A DNA stretch of 64,000 bases from an uncultured Thermoanaerobaculia bacterium (GTDB lineage Bacteria; Acidobacteriota; Thermoanaerobaculia; Multivoradales; Multivoraceae): NCBI GenBank assembly GCA_951812325.1, contig OX638294.1, positions 4,564,859-4,628,858 on the forward strand. Direction: 5' to 3'. Below, in pieces: positions 20,376 through 29,160 of the stretch; the stretch's first letter is position 1; every line of letters begins with the position of its first letter. A model generated the notes under the pieces. That model saw only the letters and a program-made list of their open reading frames with translations. It was not told where the DNA came from and ran no database searches. The translations under genes were made by a program, and so were the position numbers.

Positions 20376-23300
20376 ATGGAGCAACTCAGTTTCTCTGCGC
20401 TCAGTCGGGACCTCCGTACTCGCGCTGCGAGGGCGACGCTCGACCAGCTTGGACTGGCGCCGGGGCCGCTTCGGAGTCACGTGCGATCCGTCCTGGATCG
20501 ACCGGCGGGCCACGAGGGGAGCTTTCTGGCCGAACCGGTCTTCGAGGCGACCTTCCCCTGGCGGACAGGCCGGAAATCGATGGCCGACCTCGCCGGTGAG
20601 CTTCTCGAGCCTGACCTGGTTCGGGCGATGGACGAATCGCCCGCGGAACTCGGTGAATTTCGGTTTCCGAGAAGTCGACGCCCATACGTCCATCAAGTTG
20701 CGGCCTGGCGAACGCTGCTCGAACGCGAGCCGCGTTCGGTCGTGGTGACGAGCGGCACCGGGTCGGGAAAGACGGAGTGTTTCCTTGTCCCCATCCTGAA
20801 CGATCTTGCGAGTTCGAGCCGCGCGCGTCCGTTCGACGCCGGCGTGCGGGCATTGTTCCTCTATCCCCTGAACGCGCTGATCAACAGCCAGCGGCAACGG
20901 TTGGCGGCCTGGACGGCGGGACTGGGAGGGAAGGCGAAGTTCTGCCTCTACAACGGGAACACGCCTGAGGAAGTGCCTGCCGCGAAGCAGGCGCGGGCGC
21001 CTCAGCAGGTGCTGTCCCGGAGGGTGCTGCGCAAGAACCCGTTTCCCATCCTCCTGACGAAGGGGCAGGCGGCGGTTCTGCGCGATGTCGATACAGCATG
21101 GAGTTGTCCTGTCACCCGACGCGTCTTGCCGCGCGCGCTGGGCGGAATCACCCCCTACCTGCTGGGTACGGAGGCCGGCGCGTTGGGTCGGTGCGCCCGG
21201 GTGACGATGCCGCGGTTGCCATGCGGCTTCTGGCGGGATGGGGACGGCCGGGAGTGGTCGGGCGCCGAGATCGACAGCTGGCTCCGGAACGACGATCTGG
21301 TTCAGGCCGCGCGTCAGCAGGGCGTGTGGGGGGACATGAACGACCGGATTGCGCGGCGTGCTCCCTACTTCGTCGTCGTCGAGCACTCTGCCCAGCTTTC
21401 GAGGGTTGCGTCGCGGTGCCCGGGAGGATGTGGTCCGTGCAGTGCGTTCCCTGATTCGACGAACCGTCCTTGCCAGCCGCGCCCCGCCGCGCATGCTGGA
21501 TGCTGCGGCGAGCCAGATCGAGACGATCGGCCGCCGGTGGACGGCCGAGCTACGGGCTTTGCAGGAACAGCATCGCGAGGAGGCTGATCGTACGCGCAAT
21601 GGCCGCTCTGTCGTCCAACGGGCAATCGAACGGCAACTTGAACGTCTTCGCGACGAGTACCTGCTCAGGGAGCTGATCACGCGGCGCTTTCTGCCGGCCT
21701 ATGGCTTTCCGACAGGTGTCGTTCCGTTCGTGAACACGACGCGGCGGTCACTCAGACGATCGGCGTCTCGAAGAGGGGGATTCGAGGGCCGCTTCGGCTC
21801 CAGTCGCGGCTACCCCTCCCGGGAACTCGGCATCGCGCTCAGAGAGTATTCGCCGGGCGCCGCCGTCGTGCTTGACGGGCGAGTGTACGAGTGCGGCGGC
21901 GTGACGTTGAACTGGCATATTCCGGCGGGGGAAACGGACGTCCGGGAGACGCAGGTTTTTGGGCGTTTCTGGCGCTGCAGACGCTGCGGCGAGGTCGGCA
22001 CGGCTGGCCACCCGGTCGACCGTTGTCCTTCTTGCGGTTCTGAGAATCTGCGCCAGTGGGAGTATCTCGAGCCTGCGGGCTTTGCTGTAGAACTCGACTA
22101 CCAGCCGCACAATGACTTGACGAAGTTGCCGTACGTGCCTGTTGAAGGACCTGTGATCTCGGCTGGTGGAGCGGAATGGGTGAACCTTCCCGGAGGATTG
22201 GGGCGATATCGCCATAGTCCGGAGGGCCGCGTCTTTCGCCGAAGCCGGGGAAGCCGGCAGCACGGGTTCGCGGTTTGCCTCCGTTGTGGCCGGGCAGCGG
22301 AGGAGACCTCTGCCGACGAGGCGGAGTTGCCTTCTGCCATGAAGGACCATCGGCGCCTCAGGGGCTCGTTTGGACGAGTGCCTCGTTGCGAAGGGAACGA
22401 CTCGGACTGGGCAATCAAGCGACGAGTGTGGCTGGGTGGCGAAGAACGGACGGATGTGTTCGAGTTGCGCCTGCTGTCAGTAGAGACGGGTTTGCCGATC
22501 AAGGATGAAGTCGAGGCTTACACCGTCGCAGTGGCGCTCCGGTCTGCCCTTGCTGAGCAGTTGGGCATCGATGCGAGGGAGCTTGGTTGTGCCACGCAGC
22601 GAGTTCGAAATCGGGACGTCACGTCGGGGCGCTCGATCTTCCTGTACGACACCGCGAGCGGCGGCGCCGGTTACGTTGCGACGGCGTCCCAGCAGCTCGT
22701 TGATCTGCTCAGAGCGGCCCGCCGGAACCTCGAGTGTCCGCGCCAGTGCGACTCGGCCTGTCACGGCTGTCTGCTGAGTTTCGATACCCAGTATCGAGCG
22801 GACCAAATGGACCGCCATAGGGCCGCGTGCGTGCTTTCGGAGTCCGCCCTGATGCGGCTTGACGTGCCGGACCAGGTGAAGAGGTTCGGGGCAGGCGCCA
22901 AACTCGAGCTGCGAGGCCTCCGCAATGCGCTCCGACAGGAGTTGTCGCGGCCTGGCGTGAAACGGCTGCGAATCTACCTGGATGGGCGGCTGGACCGCTG
23001 GAACATAGCGGATTGGAGTGTGGCGCCGGACCTCTTTCGCTGGCGAACAGACGATGTCGAGGTTGAGCTGTTGATTCCGGAAGAAGCGCGGGACGGACTT
23101 GATCCGGCGGTGGCTAACTTGTTGGCGAACCTGGTCGAAGTGTCTGGCGCCACTCTCTTCGTGCGCGGTTCATTGCCGTCGACAGAAGCACTCGCGGTCG
23201 AGATCGAGGGGTCGGCGGGCTCGGTGAGATGGGTGGTGATTGACGAGGACGGGCGGGCGCCAGGCGCCGACTGGGGATGTGGTACGGAGAGCGGCCTCTG

Positions 23301-24003
23301 CATCAAGGCTGTCTCGTCGGAACCGCGGTCGGATTCCCATGGATCGCTCGAACTCAGTGCCTCCGACCTGAGGCGTACACCCGAGGCCTCTGTGGGGGAG
23401 GTGCGGATTGGGTCGGACCTGAACGGTTCCGCAAGGGGGTTCGGCGTACGATTCTGGGATCTGGTCAAGGGCCAAGCGCCGCGACTCGGCCGCCAGCTCG
23501 AGGTCGGAGGACCGATCTCCGAGATCCGCTACATCGATCGCTACGTGAGACATCCGTTCACCGTTCGCCTCTTCATCGAGCTGGTGACGGCCTTGACGCC
23601 AAGTGGCGGCAAGGGCACCCGTCTGGCTGTCCGGTCGGCCAGTTATGACGTGGACCATGCATGGGCTCATCGAATCCACCATCCTTGGCCGCAAGCTTCG
23701 GACCGGGACAGGGTCGGTGATGAGTTGGCTCGCCTCAGAGGCTTCGAGCCGAGTTTCGAGACGATTGCGCCACGGCATCTGCCTCACGCCCGCGAACTGG
23801 AGATCGTGTGGGCTTCAGGTCGGTCGGTCGTGTTGCGTCTCGATCATGGCTTGGGCTATTGGGAGGGGAGCACGGCGTTTGACTTCAGCGCGAGCCACGC
23901 GCGGCAAGCCCGGACGTTGAACCGAATACGTCTCGACGTCAAAGCTCGCCATCCGACACACCCGACGATCGTCTACGTCACAGCGGTTCGCGGCACCGGT
24001 TGA
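20376..24003 (+). pseudogene. Degraded DEAD/DEAH-box helicase with DUF1998 domain
   Basis: The gene starts at ATG 20376 (MEQLSFSALSRDL). Walker A is intact (TSGTGSGKTECFLVP), followed by ALFLYPLNALINSQRQR and RFCLYNG-like KFCLYNGNTPEE. At ILLT (about 21060) the expected DEAH-box region is gone and sequence jumps to a CPVTRRVL segment and PYFVVVEHSAQLS. Near 21375-21420 the frame changes. Helicase C-terminal motifs and the QRAGRAGR-type block are absent before sequence resumes in the new frame with DVVRAVRSLIRRT, LITRRFLPAYGFPTGVVPF, two zinc-like CxxC pairs and the DUF1998 cysteine cluster CPRQCDSACHGCLLSF. About 400 further residues follow. Such helicases belong to defence islands (DISARM DrmB is one relative by domain). 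Here the motor is broken and cannot be functional as one protein. Confidence 0.75.
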
Positions 24004-24028
24004 ACCGGGTCGCTTTCAGAGTCGTGTT

Positions 24029-24511
24029 CTATGGCGCCTCGACGCCCGCCATCTCGCAGACGATCCGCCACTCCCGTTCGGTCACCGGCTGAACGGAGAG
24101 TCGCTGGCCCCGGCGGAGCAGGGCCATCCCCTCCAGGTCGGGTCGCTGTCGCAACTCGGCCAGCGTGACGGGTTCGTCGAACTTGCACTCGAACTCGATG
24201 TCGACCAGGTACCACCGGGGGTTCTCCGGGTCCGACCTGGGGTCGTAGTGGGAATCCCCCGGGTCGAACTGGGTCGGGTCCGGGTAGGACTCGCTGCACA
24301 CGCGCGCCAGGCCGACGACCGCGGTCGGCCTGGCGTTCGAGTGGTAGTAGAAGACCCCGTCGCCGACCCGCATCCGGTCCCGCATCAGGTTGCGCGCCTG
24401 GTAGTTCCGCACGCCGTCCCAGTAGGTCGTGCCGTCGCGTTCGAGGTCGTCGATCGAGTACTCGCCCGGCTCGCTCTTCATCAGCCAGTACTGGCGGGGT
24501 TCGTCGGTCAT
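24029..24511 (-). CDS. EVE-domain protein
   Basis: 160 aa, a complete EVE domain of the thymocyte nuclear protein 1 type: YWLMKSEPGEYSIDDL at the N-terminus, TYWDGVRNYQARNLMRD, VGDGVFYYHSN, and PRWYLVDIEFECKF. The EVE fold is a PUA relative that binds modified bases in DNA or RNA. It frequently occurs in genomes as a stand-alone cytoplasmic protein near DNA-modification or defence genes. Here it sits directly downstream of the decayed helicase, on the opposite strand. The next gene on its own strand is arginase, 24 bases upstream, so both may share a transcript. Confidence 0.92.
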   Translation of the reverse strand: MTDEPRQYWLMKSEPGEYSIDDLERDGTTYWDGVRNYQARNLMRDRMRVGDGVFYYHSNARPTAVVGLARVCSESYPDPTQFDPGDSHYDPRSDPENPRWYLVDIEFECKFDEPVTLAELRQRPDLEGMALLRRGQRLSVQPVTEREWRIVCEMAGVEAP

Positions 24512-24535
24512 GGGGTCTCCTGAGGTTGGCGCCGG

Positions 24536-25447
24536 CTAGAGAATGCTGCGGCCGAAGAGCGAACTCAACAGGCCGAGGGCGAGCTTCGCGGTCTGGTTGC
24601 GGGTGTCGAGGATCGGATTGACTTCAACCACGTCGACGGAACCGATGCCGCCGTGCTCGGCGATCAGTTCCATCAACAGGTGGCCTTCGCGGTAGCTGAG
24701 GCCGCCGGGCGCCTGGGTTCCGACGCCGGGGGCCTCCCGGGGATCGATCGAGTCCATGTCCAGGCTGACGTGGATCCGGTCCACGTGGCCGAGGCCTTCG
24801 AGAGCCTCGGTGGCGAGGGGCGCGAGACCGCGCTCGTCGATCTGGCGCATCGTGCAGGTGGTGATGCCGGCCTGCTGGATCAGGGCCTGCTCGCCGGGGT
24901 CGAGGTCGCGGACGCCAAAGAGGACGACGTCCTCGGGTTGGAGCTTGGCGCCGGGGCGCCCGGCGTCGACCAGTTCCGGCGCGCCGAGTCCGCACAGCGC
25001 GGCCAGAGGCATGCCGTGCAGGTTGCCGGTGGGCGATGTTTCGGGCGTGTTGAAGTCGCCGTGGGCATCGATCCAGAGGACGCCGGTGCGGTGTTCGTGC
25101 GACACGCCGCCGACCGTGCCGACTGCAATCGAGTGGTCACCCCCGAGTACGAGCGGCACGGCGCCGTCGGCGACGGCCTGCCGGCTGGCCTCGTAGATGC
25201 GCTCGCAGGCTTCGACGACCGGCTCGAGGTAGCCCAGGCCGGGCGCTTCGGACAGCGTGTCCCGTTCGACGGTCTCGATGTTGCCCCGATCCTCGACCCG
25301 GTACCCGAGTCGGGTGAGTTCCGACTTGAGTCCGGCGTAGCGCAGCGCGGTCGGGCCCAGATCGACGCCGCGGCGCGACTGGCCGAGGTCGAGCGGCGCG
25401 CCGACGATGCGGATGGGGGTCCGGGGGGCTGCGGCCGAGGTGGACAT
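24536..25447 (-). CDS. rocF: Arginase
   Basis: 303 aa from ATG 25447; the frame is open further 5' but that extension is low quality. Arginase hydrolyses L-arginine to ornithine and urea using a binuclear manganese site. The three metal-binding blocks are present: GGDHS (102-106), DAHGDFN (127-133) and SLDMDSIDP (228-236), with the family start IVGAPLDLGQSRRGVDLGP. HGMPLAALCG matches the arginase loop and not the agmatinase one. It is divergent from lepA with about 280 bases between. Confidence 0.93.
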   Translation of the reverse strand: MSTSAAAPRTPIRIVGAPLDLGQSRRGVDLGPTALRYAGLKSELTRLGYRVEDRGNIETVERDTLSEAPGLGYLEPVVEACERIYEASRQAVADGAVPLVLGGDHSIAVGTVGGVSHEHRTGVLWIDAHGDFNTPETSPTGNLHGMPLAALCGLGAPELVDAGRPGAKLQPEDVVLFGVRDLDPGEQALIQQAGITTCTMRQIDERGLAPLATEALEGLGHVDRIHVSLDMDSIDPREAPGVGTQAPGGLSYREGHLLMELIAEHGGIGSVDVVEVNPILDTRNQTAKLALGLLSSLFGRSIL

Positions 25448-25724
25448 GGTCTGACGGTAGCAAGACGGCGCGGCCGAAGCCGAGGGGCATGTGCGCATGA
25501 AAGCGCCGTGCGCTTCGGCGCGCGTGGCAGACCGAGTTCCCCTGGTCCCCCCTCTTGCGCTGCGACCGGCGTCCGCACGTCAAGACTCGCGCCGGCAGTT
25601 CGTGGGTGGGCGGGTTGGTTCCGGATTTCGCCGCCGGCGGATGGCACGCCGGTGCACCCCGTGGCGGATGGCGGCCAGGAGGCCGGTACAGCCGGTGGAA
25701 GACGCAATAGGATGCGGGCCGCCC

Positions 25725-27515
25725 ATGTCGGTTCGCAACTTCTGCATCATCGCCCACGTGGATCACGGCAAGTCGACGCTCGCCGACCGGTTGATCCAGC
25801 ACTGCGGCGCGGTCGAGGAGCGGCAGTTCCGCGACCAGATCCTGGACTCGATGGACATCGAGCGGGAGCGGGGGATCACGATCAAGAGCAACACGGTCAC
25901 CCTGCGGCACCAGGATGCGGAAGGCCGCCTCTGCCGGCTGAACCTTATCGACACGCCGGGCCACGTCGATTTCTCGCACGAAGTCCGGCGATCTCTCATG
26001 TCCTGCGAGGGAGCGTTGCTCCTGATCGACGCGGCCCAGGGGGTGGAGGCGCAGACGGTGGCCAATCTCTACCTGGCTCTCGAGTACGACCTGGCGGTCA
26101 TTCCGGTGATCAACAAGATCGACCTGCCGTCCGCCGATGTGGACCGGGTGCGCGAGGAGATCGAGAGCGACCTGGGTCTTGATCCGTTCGAGGCCGTGCT
26201 GTGCTCGGCGAAGACCGGCGAGGGGGTCGAGGATGTGCTCGACGCGATCGTGGCGCGCCTGCCGCCGCCGGAGGGAGATGCGGCGGCGCCGCTCAAGGCG
26301 CTGGTCTTCGATGCCCAGTACGACCCCTACCGGGGCGTCGTCATGCTGGTCCGGGTGCGCCAGGGCACGCTGCGGCCGAAGCAGAGAATCCGGCTGATGC
26401 ACACCGGCAGCGAGCACGAAGTCGAAGAAGTGGGGACCCTCCTGCTCAAGCGGCGGCAGCGGGAAGAGCTCGATGCGGGAGCCGTGGGCTACGTGATCGC
26501 GGGAATCCGGAAGATCTCGGAGATCGACATCGGCGACACGATCACGACCACCCCGGGTGGAGCCGGCGAGCCGATTGCGGGCTACCGTGAGGCGAAACCG
26601 GTCGTGTTCTCGTCGATCTACCCGGTGTCGAGCCACGACTACGAGGACCTGACCGGCGCCCTCGAGAAGTTGTCGCTCAACGACGCCTCACTGACCTACG
26701 AGAAGGACGCGTCGTCCGCGCTCGGATTCGGCTTCCGCTGCGGTTTTCTGGGTCTGCTGCACCTGGACGTGGTTCAGGAGCGCCTGGAGAGGGAGTATGG
26801 GCTCTCCCTCGTTCTCTCGGCGCCGTCCGTGCGCTATCGAATCGGGTTGTCGGACGGCACGGAGAAGCAGATCGACAATCCTGCCGCCTTCCCGGACCCG
26901 TCGGAGATCGAGACCGTCTTCGAGCCCTACATCAAGGCCTCGATCATGTTGCCGGAACGGTATCTCGGTGCGGTGATGGAGCTGTGCCTGGAGCGGCGCG
27001 GCGCCAGGACGAACATCCACTACCTGGCGGTGGGACGGGTCGAGCTGACCTGCGAGCTGCCGCTGGCCGAAGTCCTCTTCGACTTCTACGACAAACTGAA
27101 GACGGTGACCCAGGGCTACGGTTCGTTCGACTACGAACTGATCGGCTCGCGGGTGACGGACCTGGTCAAGGTCGACATCCTGGTCAACGGCGAGCGGGTC
27201 GATGCCCTCTCCCAACTCGTTCACCGGGAGAAGGCGCGGCGGCGCGCCCTCCGCTACTGCGAGCGTCTCAAGGACACGATCCCGCGCCAGCAGTTCAAGA
27301 TCGCCATCCAGGGCGCGATCGGCGGACAGATCATCGCGCGCACCACGATCGGCGCCTTCCGCAAGGATGTCACCGCGAAGTGCTACGGCGGCGACATCAC
27401 CCGCAAGCGGAAACTCCTCGAGAAGCAGCGGGAGGGGAAGAAGCGGATGAAGCGGGTCGGCTCCGTCGACATCCCGCAGGAGGCCTTCGTTTCCGTGCTT
27501 CGGAGTGACGGCTAG
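25725..27515 (+). CDS. lepA: Elongation factor 4 (LepA) GTPase
   Basis: 596 aa from ATG 25725, the family's standard length. The frame is open upstream but conserved sequence starts at MSVRNFCIIAHVDHGKSTLADR. GTPase motifs are AHVDHGKS (G1), RERGITIKSN (G2), DTPGHVDF (G3) and NKIDLP (G4). The LepA-specific C-terminus reads GQIIARTTIGAFRKDVTAK, YGGDITRKRKLLEKQ and KRMKRVGSVDIPQEAF. LepA acts on ribosomes during initiation and elongation; it is cytoplasmic or membrane-loosely associated. It is a single gene followed by a toxin-antitoxin pair. Confidence 0.97.
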   Translation: MSVRNFCIIAHVDHGKSTLADRLIQHCGAVEERQFRDQILDSMDIERERGITIKSNTVTLRHQDAEGRLCRLNLIDTPGHVDFSHEVRRSLMSCEGALLLIDAAQGVEAQTVANLYLALEYDLAVIPVINKIDLPSADVDRVREEIESDLGLDPFEAVLCSAKTGEGVEDVLDAIVARLPPPEGDAAAPLKALVFDAQYDPYRGVVMLVRVRQGTLRPKQRIRLMHTGSEHEVEEVGTLLLKRRQREELDAGAVGYVIAGIRKISEIDIGDTITTTPGGAGEPIAGYREAKPVVFSSIYPVSSHDYEDLTGALEKLSLNDASLTYEKDASSALGFGFRCGFLGLLHLDVVQERLEREYGLSLVLSAPSVRYRIGLSDGTEKQIDNPAAFPDPSEIETVFEPYIKASIMLPERYLGAVMELCLERRGARTNIHYLAVGRVELTCELPLAEVLFDFYDKLKTVTQGYGSFDYELIGSRVTDLVKVDILVNGERVDALSQLVHREKARRRALRYCERLKDTIPRQQFKIAIQGAIGGQIIARTTIGAFRKDVTAKCYGGDITRKRKLLEKQREGKKRMKRVGSVDIPQEAFVSVLRSDG

Positions 27516-27538
27516 TACCCGGGAACCAGAGGGCGCGA

Positions 27539-27586
27539 TTGACGGACGGCGTGGTTGACGTATACTTGCGCGCACGATGTACGTCA
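27539..27586 (+). promoter_or_regulatory. Sigma-70-type promoter with overlapping inverted-repeat operator for the toxin-antitoxin pair
   Basis: TTGACG at 27539-27544 and TATACT at 27561-27566 are 16 bases apart, each one base off the consensus hexamers. A perfect inverted repeat TGACGTA (27556-27562) / TACGTCA (27580-27586) overlaps the -10 and the transcription start. The antitoxin ATG is at 27596. The layout is what autoregulation by an antitoxin or toxin-antitoxin complex would need. Confidence 0.6.
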
Positions 27587-27595
27587 CTTCCGTCC

Positions 27596-27838
27596 ATGCA
27601 CACCAAGCTCACGCTGCGGCTTGACGACCGGCTGATCGCCCAGGCGAAGGACTACGCCAGGGATGCCGGCAAGTCCGTTTCGCAGATCGTGGCGGAGTAC
27701 TTCTCCGCGGTGACATCCCGGCGCCTGCCGGCTAGCACCGAGACGCCGACCGTGGCCCGGCTGCGCGGGGTGCTGAAGGACAAAGGACTGGACGGTGTGC
27801 GTGACTACCACGCGCATCTTGAGGAGAAGCACCTCTGA
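27596..27838 (+). CDS. Antitoxin of a VapBC-like pair (DUF6364-like)
   Basis: 80 aa from ATG 27596. The N-terminus TKLTLRLDDRLIAQAKDYARDAGKSVSQIV is a ribbon-helix-helix-like antitoxin DNA-binding segment (strand then two helices, with SVSQIVAEYF). The acidic/basic C-terminal tail ending HAHLEEKHL would wrap the toxin. A short in-frame 5' extension reaches 27539 but covers the promoter and is rejected. The toxin start is 14 bases downstream. It is probably both antitoxin and repressor of the inverted repeat just upstream. Confidence 0.8.
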   Translation: MHTKLTLRLDDRLIAQAKDYARDAGKSVSQIVAEYFSAVTSRRLPASTETPTVARLRGVLKDKGLDGVRDYHAHLEEKHL

Positions 27839-27851
27839 GAAGGCTGGGCGC

Positions 27852-28265
27852 ATGAGGGTGCTCTTCGACACCAACGTGCTTATCGACTTCCTGCTCGACC
27901 GGGCGCCATTCGCGGAGACCGCCGCCGATCTTCTCTCACGGGCCGACCGCGGCCAGATTCAGGGGCTGGCCTGCGCTGATTCGTTCACGACGATCTTCTA
28001 CCTGGTGCAGAAAGCGATTGGCAGGGATGCCGCCAGGCGCCACATCTCGTCTCTGCTGTCCGTGCTCGACGTGGCGCCGGTGAACAGGGCGACTTTGGAG
28101 CACGCGGCCGAGAGCCGTCTGCGCGACTTCGAAGATGCGGTAGTCGTCGAGTCGGGACGACAAGCCTGCGTGGACTGTATCGTCACGCGGAACGAAAAGG
28201 ACTTCGCCGGCTCGCGCGTGACGGTGCATTCGCCGAGGGCTCTGCTGGCTCTGCTGACGGAGTAG
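27852..28265 (+). CDS. PIN-domain toxin, VapC-like ribonuclease
   Basis: 137 aa from ATG 27852. VapC-type PIN domains cut tRNA or rRNA. Acidic active-site residues are visible: VLFDTNVLIDFLLDR (D6), FAETAADLL, RDFEDAVVVES and CIVTRNEKDF. The length is standard. It is separated from the antitoxin by 13 bases and shares its promoter. The upstream part of the open frame (from 27795) overlaps the antitoxin in another frame and is not used. Nothing suggests inactivation. Confidence 0.88.
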   Translation: MRVLFDTNVLIDFLLDRAPFAETAADLLSRADRGQIQGLACADSFTTIFYLVQKAIGRDAARRHISSLLSVLDVAPVNRATLEHAAESRLRDFEDAVVVESGRQACVDCIVTRNEKDFAGSRVTVHSPRALLALLTE

Positions 28266-28484
28266 GCGAAGGCGCTCGGGCGCCCGGGAAGAGGTCGAGT
28301 TGCCGCCAAACCTGTCCGCCTGCGACGGGCGTATCGCCCCTACGCCACGGCGGCGACCAGCGCTCCGTGGATCTCCTGCCAGGGTAGCGTGGCGAGCACG
28401 TCCCGTGCTGCGTTACTCGGTACTCGGTGCGAAGACAGGTCTGGAGGGTACGCAGGGGTCGCGGCGTCGGCAGTTGGCCCCCGG

Positions 28485-29129
28485 TTACTCTGCCGAATCC
28501 ACCGGCTCGCCGGTGTAGAAGGCGGTGGTCAGCCGTGCTGCGGCGCGGGCGGCGGCTGGAGCCGTTCCCGCCGCGACTCCGGCTTCGCCCCATGCCTCGC
28601 TGCTGCCGGTGATCAGAGCCTGGCCCTCCGGCGAGGCGGCGAAGCCGTGTTCGTCGAGTTGTGGCTCGTCCGGCTGCTCCAGGTGGAGGGCCAGTCCAAG
28701 CAGACCAAGTTCCCAGCCGACGCCGGCCGCTCCGGGTCCGTACTCGTCCCAGTGCGGCCCCAGGAGAGCGGTGTGGATGAGTTCGAGGCGGGCGGCGCCG
28801 GCTCCGTTTGCCGAGCAGCGGACCTCCAGCCAACTGACGTCGTCGGCGAACTCCCACGTGAGCGCGACGTGCGAGGGCCGCTCGCAGGCCGTGATCTCGC
28901 CGCTGGCGTTCCCCGTCAGTTGGAAGCGGCCGCCGAGCTCGAGCTCGCCGCTGATGGGCAGAAGCCAGCGCTGGATTCGTTCAGCGTTGGTCAAGGCGTC
29001 CCACAGGTCCTTTTGGGCCACGCGAAAGCTGCGGCAGAGAGAAACCACGCTGGCGGGGCGACCGTCGCGTTCCAGCAACGACACGGAACGCTCTACGGCG
29101 CCCAGGTGTTCTTCGACGGCAAGGTTCAT
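28485..29129 (-). CDS. SRPBCC (AHSA1-like) domain protein
   Basis: 214 aa from ATG 29129. The central part carries the START/Bet v1-like AHSA1 pattern: FRVAQKDLWDALTNAERIQRWLLP, ELELGGRFQLTGNASGEI, HVALTWEFADDVSWLEV and RLELIHTALLG, followed by GWELGLLGLALHL. Such proteins are small cytoplasmic ligand-binding folds, often stress or detoxification related. The ligand is unknown. The last 60 residues are Ala-rich and not part of the fold. The gene is co-oriented with, and downstream of, the DUF3604 gene, with 31 bases between. Confidence 0.75.
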   Translation of the reverse strand: MNLAVEEHLGAVERSVSLLERDGRPASVVSLCRSFRVAQKDLWDALTNAERIQRWLLPISGELELGGRFQLTGNASGEITACERPSHVALTWEFADDVSWLEVRCSANGAGAARLELIHTALLGPHWDEYGPGAAGVGWELGLLGLALHLEQPDEPQLDEHGFAASPEGQALITGSSEAWGEAGVAAGTAPAAARAAARLTTAFYTGEPVDSAE

Positions 29130-29160
29130 TTCGGCTGCGCAGTATACGCAGTCCGAACGC

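Noticed and set aside
28266..28484. Possible extra gene between the toxin and the SRPBCC gene
   Set aside because: The open frames on both strands are fragments of longer GC-driven frames; no conserved sequence or signals.
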